Source: Hawksworthiomyces lignivorus (taxonomy: Eukaryota > Ascomycota > Sordariomycetes > Ophiostomatales > Ophiostomataceae). Taken from it: a stretch of DNA of 64,000 nucleotides. Location: positions 1-64,000 of the forward strand of contig NTMA01000146.1 of the NCBI GenBank assembly GCA_002917075.1. Direction: 5' to 3'. Below the pieces are notes generated by a model. It saw only the letters and a program-made list of their open reading frames with translations. It did no database searches and was not told where the DNA came from. Below are positions 22,170-32,024 of the stretch, piece after piece (the stretch's first letter is position 1; each line of letters begins with the position of its first letter). A program made the translations under genes and the position numbers.

Positions 22170-24312
22170 TCACAGAGCAGAAAAAACAAATAACTATTGA
22201 GGTTTGTGTTAGCTTGCCACGCGCTCGCCGAAAGAAAAAGAAGATATGTGCCAGAACACAACGACAGCAAAACATACGTTGTTCGTAGCTGCAATAGCAA
22301 TGCTGTCTTCGAATGGGTGCCAGCTCATGTGCAGGATCTTCTTGTTGAAGTCGATCTGGTCCGCGTCGGTCTCCTTCCGCATCCGCTGTCCCTGGCCTGC
22401 AGCCGCCGGACTGCCTGCCCTGGAACCACCCTTCTTGCCACCGTTCGCTGTCGGGCTCGTCGATGAGTTGATGGGCGTGGGCACGCCCACCTTCTTGGCC
22501 TTGAATGCCGACTTGTCGGCCTGCAGCACCACCTCTGTCTCCTTCTCCGGGTCCGTCGGGTAGATCATAAAGTTGTTGTTGTAACTGCCTGTCATCACGT
22601 TCTTTGCGTCGCCAGAGAACACCACTTCAAACTTGTCGAAAATGCTGTCGTTCTCGTACGTGTCGCAGAGCCGGGGCCGCAGGTGCTCGTGGATAGGGAT
22701 CGTCTTCACCGGCTGCCGCTCCATATTTACGTCCCAGATCTTGACTGTGAGGTAGTCGCGTGAGAGAATGTACCGACCGTCGTAGGAAAAACGCACGTCA
22801 GAGATGGATGATATGATCTCAGAAAAGAACGAGCGTGACTGCGGGTCTTCCTCTTGTTCGAATACTAGACGGGGAGAGAGAGAAAAAAGCGTTAGCTCGG
22901 ACGACAGAAAAATCAAGCAGAGCTGCTAGACTGATGGACAGAAACGTACATTTGGCATGCTGGTCACAGAGAGCACTCTCCCGCATGTCGGCCAGCTTGA
23001 TGGTGCCCTTGGAGCTCGCATACATGAACCAGTTGCAGCTCAGCGGGTGGAACTCGGCAGCCGTGATGACTTCGGTGAGCTCCTCCATGTTTGCCGGCTT
23101 GATGTCGACAATGTTGAAGCTCTGGTCCTGGATGTTGAGATTCCAGAGGTTTATGCGCAGATCATCACTACTGATAAACGTCTCGCCATCGCTATTGACC
23201 GAAATGCTGTTGATGTGATAGGCGTGGGCATTGGCATACGTCCGGCGGGGCACGGCCGCCACTACGGTATCATGATGTGTCAGGCGGGGAAGCTTCAGAT
23301 CGCTAGCTGTATGGAAATGGACATTTGGCAGCGGTCGTGGGGCGCCGCCTCCGGCAGCCAAGCCGCCTGGTGTGAGGTCATGGGACAGGTTATTCTCGGC
23401 CACCACCTTGAGCGACTTCTCAAAGACCTTCCACAGCTTGATCGTCTTGTCGTTTGTTGAGAGCAAGTAGTGGGACGCGTTCTGTCGCCGGCACCACTTT
23501 ATCTTGTTGATCTTCTCTTCGATTTCGAGCGACTTTAGGTAGTCAAACTCTGGCTCATGGGACTGGAACTCGGTGTGAAATTTGTACTCGCATGTCTTCT
23601 TCTAAATGCACAGCAAGAGGGCCATCCCAACCAATGTCAGCGGCCACAGCTTTCAGTTTGCTAAGAAAGGAGGAACAGGGCAGCCGCAGATAGAAGGGAA
23701 AAAGAGGCACACAGCGGTGCACCTACCGTCTCGTTTCTCTCAAACAGGACAACGCGGCCACCCTTATCACCGGTTGCCAGATAATTGCCAGTGTGATCGA
23801 ACTCAACCGTCGAGATGATATCCGCTGCGTAAGAGTGTCAGCCAGCCATGTCAGCATGCAGATGGAGAATGGCATGTGATTTCCAGCTTTACAGAAAGAG
23901 CTCGGATGGAAAGAGCTCAGATGGCCAAGAACTCTGCTCTTGCCCAATGAGCTCAAATAGCCCTCAGTCGTGAAGAGACGTAGCAAAGCAAAAAAGAACA
24001 GCATGACAAGCAACTAGCGCTTCTTACCCTCAGTGATGTCCTCCACATCTCCCTTATCGCCAAAGCATCTAGACGTCCCACTGTCAGCAAGCTGTACAAT
24101 GTAGTTCACACATCATTGCCGAGCATCGGGCGGCTTTGCTAGTGCTTGCGTAGGCTGCACCGATTCCGGGGCAGGCTGTCATTGAGCGGGAAACAGCAGC
24201 AACAGCAGCACCGGCAGCACCAGCAGCCACAACGACGAACGGCAGATGAGGACACAAGGCAAACGTACTGTGTGAACTTCCACGTAGGGGAGTTCGCGTC
24301 TGCTTCCACCAT
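22170..24312 (-). CDS. CDC55: Protein phosphatase 2A regulatory subunit B (PR55/Cdc55)
   Basis: Six exons on the minus strand: 24312-24269, 24068-24028, 23824-23727, 23601-22950, 22864-22278 and 22193-22170. All splice phases agree and give 481 residues. The start [21 protein letters not shown] is split over exons 1 and 2. The family sequences [69 protein letters not shown] and [24 protein letters not shown] mark the WD40 propeller of the B55 subunit. The last 24-nt exon encodes LFVFSAL plus stop, the conserved end after AATNN. B55 selects substrates for PP2A and in yeast acts at the spindle checkpoint, mitotic entry and exit, and morphogenesis. A Gly/Ala-Pro loop (about residues 150-165) and a Ser/Gly-rich insert before the last blade are extra to the core. 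Confidence 0.95.
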
Positions 24313-26868
24313 GGTTCCAAACCCAGTTTCTCGAGGGGTGCCAGCAGCTAACCCCCACTTTGTTCAAGGACGGTGAAACGGCGAGAGACGCGACGGAGAC
24401 AGGGGGGGGGTGACAAGGCGAAAAGGCGGAACAGTCACGATGAAGTAGAGGTGAAGGCGACGGCGATCTAGTTCGTACGTAGAGGAAATCCGGGTGCTCG
24501 TCTGCAGGTGCCAAGGAAAGGAACTGTTATCAAAGATATATCCAAAGGCAGAAGAGGCAATAGAGACAAAAGATGGGGGGGGATGTCGCGCGAAGAAGTG
24601 GCGGGTCGGACAAGATGGAGGGAGAGGTCCGAAGGGATGCGGCAAAGATGAGAAAGCAGGAGACGAGAGCGACACAAAATGCACGAGGACGAATGAAAAG
24701 AAAAGGGAGAGGAGTGTGTCGAGAGAAGGGGGGGTTGCTTTTCGTCGGCAGACGACGATAGCGATGTCGATGAGATGGAAGTGGAAGAGTAGTGGAAAAG
24801 GAGGTGAGCAGGAAAGATGGGCGGGATGGCACCTTTGAGATTATTTTTGGTGTGGCTCTTTTTTTTGCTTGGGGTGTTTTGCTTTTCTGGGTTTCTCTTT
24901 TTTTCTATTGGGTTTGGCGGCAAACGAAGCTAACAAGGCAGGTGGCAGCAGCACCAGCACCAGCAGCAGCACAACAGCGGTGGGAGGAGCAGCAGCAGGC
25001 GAGCTGGATAAACGAGGTCGGTATCGGGTGGCGGCGATTCGACCGGCGTGACCGCACACACAAGCTCGGAGGGACAAGAGGCGAGAGAGATTGGTGTGGG
25101 AGTGGGAAAGGGAAGAAAGCAGGAGATGGAGAGGCAAAGACAAGACACCGAGCTGGGGAAAAAGCTGGTGAGAAGAGAGAAGAAGGGAGAGAGGAAGACG
25201 GAGATGAACAGGACAAGGATGCTGCTCAGTAAAGAACGCAAAAAAGAGAGGAATAGACGACGTTCCAAAAGAGAGAATACAGACACGCGACGAAGAAAAA
25301 GGACAAAGAAATGGGGCAAGAAAGCAGAGAGAGTCTGTCGCAGCAAGAGTGTTGGCGTATACGACGAACGTATGAACTATGCTTATTCTTATTTAGTCGG
25401 CGGGCAAGAAAAACGGATTACAGATTCTGGATTAATAGCATGGGCGATGTATGTACGGCAGTCCTGTACAAATTGTATGGGATTGTAGTTGTATTGAAGG
25501 TACGAAGTATTACAGGACGCCAAATGTGTGCGGCGGCAATGCATGGAAAATTTTAAGAGTTACGAAGTATTATTGTTCCTCCGTACGTCCCAACGCATCC
25601 CAACTTGCTTCCTAAGAAAATGATTATGCGAGAGAGGGGGGTGGGAGTGAAGCAGAAAAGGGGAGGGGGGGAGGGCGGAAGAGGGGGAAGAATTGGAACA
25701 CAGAGAAAGAAAAGACAGAGGGTGACACAGACGTCAGTCAGGGAACAAATAGCAGCAGAGACCAGCCGTCCTGTGCTCTGTCCTGCTGCCCTATGCCCAA
25801 AGACACTGGTAAGCATAACTGTAACGTACGTACTCGTACGAGCAAATGTTAACGTGTGAGCGCGGGAGTGCGCGTATCTTACGGTGTGGTGCTCAGTGGT
25901 GCCCAGTCGAACCAGCGTCCAGTGCTGGCTTGCTGGCTAGTGCCCAGTGCTGGCTAGTGCCCAGTGTGTCTAGCTAGTGCCCAGCGCAGCCGAGCCAGAA
26001 AAAGCTATCCATCGCAACATTTTTGCACCAAGCTGCCAGGCTAATGCGTTCGAGTTAGCTGTACATGTATCTTACGAAGGAAAAAACAGTTACCGCATTG
26101 TCTACGTAGGAGAGCATTAGACCGGGTTAGCAGGGGGGGCTTGTGCGGGGTAAAGATACACATCAGAGGTTGCAGAGCTTATTATTAGCCTGAGGCTTAC
26201 AAGAGGCTTACAAGAGAGAGCTTGCCCTGCGATACCGACCTGACGTACAGTGTGGTGAACATGCAACCTGCCAGAGCTGAAGAGCTGGGAGCTGGGACGA
26301 AGATTGGACCCAGACGTCATTAATGCCGCAGAACAGCCTTTCTGTACTCTCAAAGTACTCTTAGATTGGGAACAGCTGTCTTAGTCGAGACGAGCGACTT
26401 TGTAAATACCTTTTTCGCTTAGTCTTAGCAAGTGGCCAAAAAAGTAGTTGTTGCTTCTGCTCCGTATGCTGTTGGTAATCTTTTTGTTCTCGGCTCGGCA
26501 AGCTGTCTCTCTGTCTAAGCCAAGCAGCGACTTGCACGGATTTGCCTTTCTTTGCTGTCTCGGTCAATGTCTTGAGAGAAGTGCGCGCTTCTTTTGCTGC
26601 AATTTGCGATTGCTATTTCTCCGATCTGTCTCAGGTCACGCGTCACCTGCAGAGATGGTCTGAATCTTCACGTGCTCCTGGGCTGCTTCGGTATTATTCC
26701 TGTGGACCGACATCCTCTTGCCATTGTTCCATTTAGGAAATCACCTTAGCCTCGGCGGCCGTACGGCTGTGCAGCCTTCCACCTATTTTTCTATCACGAG
26801 CGGATCCGCCCTTTGTTTTCCAAACATGCAACCACCATCTCGCTCACTTCCGTGTGAACAGATCAGTC
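24313..26868. other. CDC55 upstream region; purine-rich tract
   Basis: No supported gene in 2.5 kb. From about 24560 to 25340 the plus strand is dominated by A and G for nearly 800 bp, the complement of a long pyrimidine-rich leader or promoter for CDC55. A short degenerate tandem array lies at 25896-25984. The last 200 bp precede the plus-strand gene at 26869. Confidence 0.55.
25896..25984 (+). repeat. Degenerate tandem array with a 17-bp unit (TGCTGGCTAGTGCCCAG)
   Basis: Two exact adjacent 17-bp copies at 25931-25947 and 25948-25964 are flanked by truncated or diverged copies, upstream GTGCCCAGT and TGCTGGCT and downstream CTAGCTAGTGCCCAG. The core CTAGTGC is also present in the 12-bp array at 11963-12022. 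Confidence 0.8.
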
Positions 26869-28023
26869 ATGGACAGCCAAGGCCCGCTGTCTGGCGGCGA
26901 GCCCCGGGATACGGGAAAAGGGAAAGATAAAGAAGAAAACGCAGCTGCCGGCGGCGGCAGCAATAGCACCGATAGCAACAACAATACCGCCGTTCCAGAT
27001 GTCACCCCAGCAACCGGTGAGGGCCAGGCGCCGTCGGTGTTTGAGCGCATTGCTCGATCAGCAGCGGGGCTGGGTCGGGACTTGGTGGCGACGAGGCCGA
27101 GCGGCGGCGACCTCGCGGGGCTTTCAGCGTCAGATGGCAAGGCTGCCGGCCTGCCGCAACGAGGGGAGTCATCGTCTCGCTTTGCTGCCGGCGAGGGCAG
27201 CAGCAGTGCGTCTCTCCTGGCGCCAGGCCAGCCCGCCACGTCGGCAACAGGCGGCGCATTTGCCAGCAGCAGGCACACCCAGGAGCACGCCGCCGCGCAG
27301 GAAGAGGCGTTCGCCGCCTTTCTCGATGGCGCCAGCATCGACATGAGCATGCCCGCCGAGCCGATCATCGGCCTCCACGACAACGACGGCGACAACGCGG
27401 GCATGGGGTTCCCGTCTGCAGCGAGCCATCTTCCTCCTCCTCCTGTGCACCAGGAGCAAGACGCTTCTTTTCCAGTCGCCCACCTGTCGGCCGTAGCCGC
27501 GCAGGAGAGCCGCGACGGCGAGGACGTGGTCAACCTCCTGATGACGACGGGGTTTGGCGGCGAAGAGCCCGACTATGACGACCAGGACATGGAGCTGGCG
27601 GAGGACGAGATTGCGGGTCTCAGGCGGGTGCTGTTTGGCAGCGAGAGCGACCAGGGCGGTGCGTCTGCCGCCCCGCCGTCGGCCCAGGAGTGGGACAACG
27701 TACTCAACTTCATCCCCGACTTTGCCCGCCCCAACGCGGACGGCTACGAGCCGGAAGGCGCCGCATCCGCCAAGTCGCAGGCGAGCCGCGACGTCCTGGG
27801 CGTCGCGCACTCCGCCGAGGCGACCCGCCTGTGGCTGGACCAGTGGCAGGGCGTGCTGATGCGCTACGACGACGAGGTCTGGGGCGGCCTCGCGCCCTTG
27901 GTGTCGCGGGCCCTTCAGGAGGTCGAAGAGCTGCAGCAGACCGCGCCGGATCCTGCGCCGTCAAGCACAAAGGCGCTGGACCGGCTTCGCCAGATCCTCG
28001 GACATCTTCGCGGAGAGGTTTGA
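26869..28023 (+). CDS. Unrecognised acidic, largely disordered protein
   Basis: A 384-residue intronless frame. The first ATG in frame is at 26869; the frame itself opens slightly upstream without an ATG. I do not recognise the family. The N-terminal half is Gly/Ser/Ala-rich. More ordered stretches are PSVFERIARSAAGLG (about 60), QEEAFAAFLDGA (about 153), DGEDVVNLLMTTGFGGEEPD, AEDEIAGLRRVLFG, and a C-terminal helical part with WDNVLNFIPDFAR and EATRLWLDQWQGVLMRYDDEVWGGL, ending in a helix with LRQILGHLRGEV. The conserved-looking tryptophans suggest a helical interaction domain. Strong third-position GC and its length favour a real gene over chance. No signal peptide or membrane helix is visible. 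It runs in the same direction as the gene at 29921. Confidence 0.75.
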   Translation: MDSQGPLSGGEPRDTGKGKDKEENAAAGGGSNSTDSNNNTAVPDVTPATGEGQAPSVFERIARSAAGLGRDLVATRPSGGDLAGLSASDGKAAGLPQRGESSSRFAAGEGSSSASLLAPGQPATSATGGAFASSRHTQEHAAAQEEAFAAFLDGASIDMSMPAEPIIGLHDNDGDNAGMGFPSAASHLPPPPVHQEQDASFPVAHLSAVAAQESRDGEDVVNLLMTTGFGGEEPDYDDQDMELAEDEIAGLRRVLFGSESDQGGASAAPPSAQEWDNVLNFIPDFARPNADGYEPEGAASAKSQASRDVLGVAHSAEATRLWLDQWQGVLMRYDDEVWGGLAPLVSRALQEVEELQQTAPDPAPSSTKALDRLRQILGHLRGEV

Positions 28024-29920
28024 TGTGCCATTTCTGCCTGACTCGCATGTGAGAACACATAATTAGACAGTTGCTATAAGACTTGCACGGCCAAAAAAAA
28101 TGCGGGCTCGCCGATCCCAGACTTAAATCTACATGCCTGCGACTTTACGTGGTACGAACAGAGGAGCTAGAGAGACAGCATCTTCGGCGACAACATATCG
28201 CTACATGTCTCAATGATTGTGATAAACTATATTTGGGCACAGGGGGTGCCTCTGAGATAGAAAATGTATGATATTGTAGACTTCTATTGGTTATTTTGCA
28301 GCTTAAACTGTCTGGGTACTCTGGCTCTTTCTAACTGTCTACACTGACTCCATTCTTTGACGTGAAATCATACGACTCGGAAGTCTATCTCGGAAAGCCA
28401 TACTTTGAAAAGCCAAGCCCAGTGAAGTTCGCAGACGTGAAAAAATGCTTGAAAACTCTGCATGTGCAGAAACGCACCCATCTCATTGTGGTTTCCTTGA
28501 CGCCAGTCCCGCAGGAATTGGGCACGAGACTGGCAGCTATCTCTGTCACTTCTGCAAGCTAGAGCGACGCATTCAAATCGATGAAGAAATTGTCTGGGTG
28601 CGGAAGGGTCCGGAAGACAGAAGACCTGTCAAGGAAGCATCTTTGTGGGGCTAATGCACCGCGGCACTACCAGATAGTCCCGAAGATGGCGGCTGCAAGG
28701 GCTCTTTGCAGAAAAGGGTTCATGAGAGAAAACGCAGATGGAAGATGCAGAGCAGTCGTAGTAAGCCCTCCTCCGCATCTATTGGAGAACGGCCCTGGGT
28801 TCGACGCCGTTCTGTTCTTTCTATAAATAAAATCGAAGCTGTCTACCATCACAATACAATGCCCAGCCTTGTCGACAAATCCTGTCTGCGAAGGAATCCA
28901 TGTACTGCATGCCACGTCAAGACGGTAGCACAATTGCTGCCTTGATGAAACACGAATCTGAGAGGGATGACATATGAAGTTGAGGCGCCCAATTATCAAG
29001 GCAGCTATGCAAGCTTATGAGCACCCGTCTAATCAGGGCTCGATGCGGGATAGCAGGAGGACGCAGAAGAGAAGGGGAATGGAGCTTGGGATTGCATATC
29101 ATGTCGATTTCGCGCCAATGGACGATGTATAATAAAGCTGGCATCCTCGTCTGTTGGGCGCTCTTACATGCAATTCTTTCACTTGCTTCGCATTTCTCTG
29201 GTCTTTTGTTTTTTTCCTCTTCCTCACTTCTGTCTGGGCTTGTCATGTCTTAGAATTTTCTCACGGTTACTCACTCGATGTGTTGACGCAACTCCACCCT
29301 TTTGTCCTCCGACTTTCTGTCATTACTTATTTCTTTTGCCTTGCTTCCTCTCTGTGTTTCCGTCTCCGTCTTTCTGTGTCTCGCTCTCTCTTTGTAGATG
29401 ATTTACGCTTACAGACTCGGCAGAGACAGAAGACGCGACGCATAATAAAAACGGTCTTGGCCCAAAAGCCGGCTCATATTATCATGTACTCTACCAAAAA
29501 TTAATTAAGCGCACGCACGCAGATTTCGACTACACAATCAATCCATGACACACTCCCGCGCTGAATAAGAGATCCCGCCTTTGCCACCCTTTCTGCCCTT
29601 TTCGGGCATCCTGTGCCAAAATCTCACAGCACAGCCCAATACGAACAGCGTTGTCCACACTAATACGGCCGTTGACACTACTCTGCTGCAGCTGCGCAGC
29701 TGCAACCAGGCAGAGAGGGGAAGAGAGGCGTCTACGGCTGCAGAAGGCCGAAGTCCCACCGCACTTTTTTATCTCTGCATATGCATGTCGGGGTTCCTTT
29801 TTTTTGACGCTCTCGTTCTTCCTATCTTATTTCGATTTTATTTTCATCCTTTTTTTTTAGACTTGGATTTGAGCTTTTGTTGTCACCTTTCTATTAGCTC
29901 TATTTTCTCTTTTCCAAGTG
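28024..29920. other. Intergenic between the two unrecognised plus-strand genes
   Basis: No supported gene in 1.9 kb. Composition is about balanced, and open frames are short and without motifs. The last 120 bp before 29921 are T-rich with CT runs, consistent with a promoter or leader. Confidence 0.5.
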
Positions 29921-31411
29921 ATGCTCATCCGCGACATGAGCGAACCGTACTTTGATCCAGCTGCTGCCGGGGCTGGCAGCAGCCGCAACAGTCTAAGCGC
30001 CAGCAGTAGCGCCGCCACCAGAGACGACAAGAAACGACACACCGCCTCGACCATCGCTTCCACGATAACAGAGGCTAGCTCCGTGTGGTCGACGACGACG
30101 CCAGAGCGATACGCAGATGGCACCCGCACGCCATCTACAGCGGGGTCCGTCACGGCCCGGAATAGCTTCACCGACATTCCGCTCGATGACCGCAAGATGG
30201 CCGGGCGGGAGGCGGCTGCAGACGAGGACGACGAGGACGACGAGGACGAGTTCGCCGAGGCGGAGCAGTACCCGTCCCCGGCGGCGAGCGAGCAGGTGCG
30301 CGGCAAGGCCCGGGAAGCACCCGAGCCAGCGGCCGGGGCGCCTGTCACAGCGCCGGCTCTTCCCCCGCGGCGCGCCGCCCAGCAGCAGCAGTACCAGCAG
30401 CAGTACCAGTCCGGCGCTGCGCTGCGGCGGCCGACGCGGCCCATCTTGCTTGCGTCGCTCGGCGGCGGCAGCGGCGCGAGCTCCACGGGCCCCTCGTCGC
30501 CGTCGGTCGCCTCGCTGCAGTCCCCGCGGTCCTCGCACCAACCCCGCCCCTACCTGAATCCTCTCATGTCGCCGACGTCGCCGCCGCCGCCCTCTTCGTC
30601 TGCTGCTGCGTTCGTGCCCCGGCCCCTGCGCCTGCAGCCCAGCAACGCCTGGGGCAGCGGGTCGTCGCGGCGCAGCTCCGGGTACTATGCCCACCGGTAC
30701 AGCGGGTCCGGCTACGGCGGCAGCGGCGGGGGCTCAAACTACTACTACGACGACGACGAGCGCCACCGCCAGCAGTGGCTGCGCGCGCGCCAGAGCGCGG
30801 CCCGCATGGCGCGGCGGCGGACCTGGAGCGCGGAGCAGGCGCCCGCGGCGGCGGAGGCTATGCGCGCCGCCCTCGACGCCGCCGAGGGCGTCTTTGAGGT
30901 GCAGGCGTGCTTCCTGCAGCGGCTGGCGGCCGCCGAGAACGCCACGCTCGAGGTCGAGGCCTTTCCGCGGTCGCGCGCCGAGCAGGAGCGCCAGCAGCGC
31001 GACATGGCCGCCCGCCGCCAGGACGTCGTCGAGGCCCTGCAGCCCCTGCTCGCCTACGGGCCGTCGCGGCCCGGCGAGGCCCCGTCCATTACCGCCGCCA
31101 AGGCCGCCGCCGCCGCAGAGGGCCCCGCGAAACCAGACGCCTCTGCTGCCCCCGCGTCAGCGCTGCAGGCCGGCCGCCACGCCGCCGTCCTGGGCCTCCC
31201 GCCCACGCCCCCCCACTCGCCGGCGCGCCGCGACCCCCTCAACAACAACAACCACCACCACAACCAAACGCAGCGCAGTGCCGACGAGCACGACGGCGCA
31301 CCCGAGCGCAACGACTCGTGGCGCCAGTCGCTCAGGCGTACGTCGGCAATGTTCGGCTGGGGAAGCCAGGCGGCCGCGGCGCCTTCCTCGCCGGGCTTCA
31401 CCTCCAAGTAA
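29921..31411 (+). CDS. Unrecognised low-complexity protein with a central helical segment
   Basis: A 496-residue intronless frame starting at ATG 29921; the next in-frame ATG at 29936 is an alternative. I do not recognise the family. The N-terminal third is Ser/Thr-rich with an acidic run (EDDEDDEDEF near 100). It continues through a Gln/Tyr stretch, a Ser/Pro-rich part and a Gly/Tyr-rich stretch near 255-280. A basic-to-helical segment follows (QQWLRARQSAARMARRRTW, then EAMRAALDAAEGVFEVQACF and AEQERQQRDMAARRQDVVEAL), likely a coiled coil. The tail has PPTPPHSP, an Asn/His run and DSWRQSLRRTSAMFGWGSQ, a possible phosphorylation or targeting motif. GC at third positions is very high. It is probably a cytoplasmic regulatory or scaffold protein, but this is only inference. 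Confidence 0.7.
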   Translation: MLIRDMSEPYFDPAAAGAGSSRNSLSASSSAATRDDKKRHTASTIASTITEASSVWSTTTPERYADGTRTPSTAGSVTARNSFTDIPLDDRKMAGREAAADEDDEDDEDEFAEAEQYPSPAASEQVRGKAREAPEPAAGAPVTAPALPPRRAAQQQQYQQQYQSGAALRRPTRPILLASLGGGSGASSTGPSSPSVASLQSPRSSHQPRPYLNPLMSPTSPPPPSSSAAAFVPRPLRLQPSNAWGSGSSRRSSGYYAHRYSGSGYGGSGGGSNYYYDDDERHRQQWLRARQSAARMARRRTWSAEQAPAAAEAMRAALDAAEGVFEVQACFLQRLAAAENATLEVEAFPRSRAEQERQQRDMAARRQDVVEALQPLLAYGPSRPGEAPSITAAKAAAAAEGPAKPDASAAPASALQAGRHAAVLGLPPTPPHSPARRDPLNNNNHHHNQTQRSADEHDGAPERNDSWRQSLRRTSAMFGWGSQAAAAPSSPGFTSK

Positions 31412-32024
31412 CACAGACTGCACAGCATTGTAGCGTGGCTTGTACCGGGAAGAAGAGATGAGGAGTAGCGGAGGGGCAGTGAGATGGGGACATGTTCCCC
31501 CGCATACATAATCTCTTCGATAAGAGAGAAATTACGGTTATTTAGGAGCATTATTACTGGGATTTCTTATGTCATATGTACAAGGATACCAATGGCGGCG
31601 TTTTGGGTTTCAGGATATCCCAGGGTCATCTCCAATTGCAAAGGTTTTAGTTTAGGGCTTCTAGGATTTTGGGGGTTTCATGGTTCCAAGACCCCTCGTC
31701 GACTGGGTACAGTTATTGCAGGGGGGCCACATTTATGGCATATTATTCCATCTTCCTTTCTGGTGATTAATACACAATTGATATCAGAGCTGGCAAGCAA
31801 GAATGCAGCAAAAAGTGCAAACAAACTGACTGGAATGGTATATTCAGTTCTCAGTAGGGTAAACCCCCGAAGGCTATCTTTTCTTTACTAGGGTAAAAAA
31901 GAAAGGAATTGAGAAGAAGCAATAGAAAGGCTGAGTGGGCTAATAGAAAATTCGAAAGTAACAAGTTTTGCTAGCCTCATGTGCATTTATGGGCGGCAAG
32001 TAAGCAGCAGAGCAGTTGCTACCT
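31412..32024. other. Intergenic between convergent genes
   Basis: The 3' flanks of the plus-strand gene ending at 31411 and of beta-tubulin ending at 32025. AT-rich, with no supported feature. Confidence 0.5.

Noticed and set aside
21777..22193. Plus-strand frame of 138 codons with a His run
   Set aside because: Derives from a CAT/CAC microsatellite and runs antisense into the last exon of CDC55.
28740..28815. Possible tRNA B-box (GGTTCGACGCC)
   Set aside because: The T-stem cannot pair and no A-box or acceptor stem fits around it. No other tRNA-like box elsewhere in the window gave a foldable gene.
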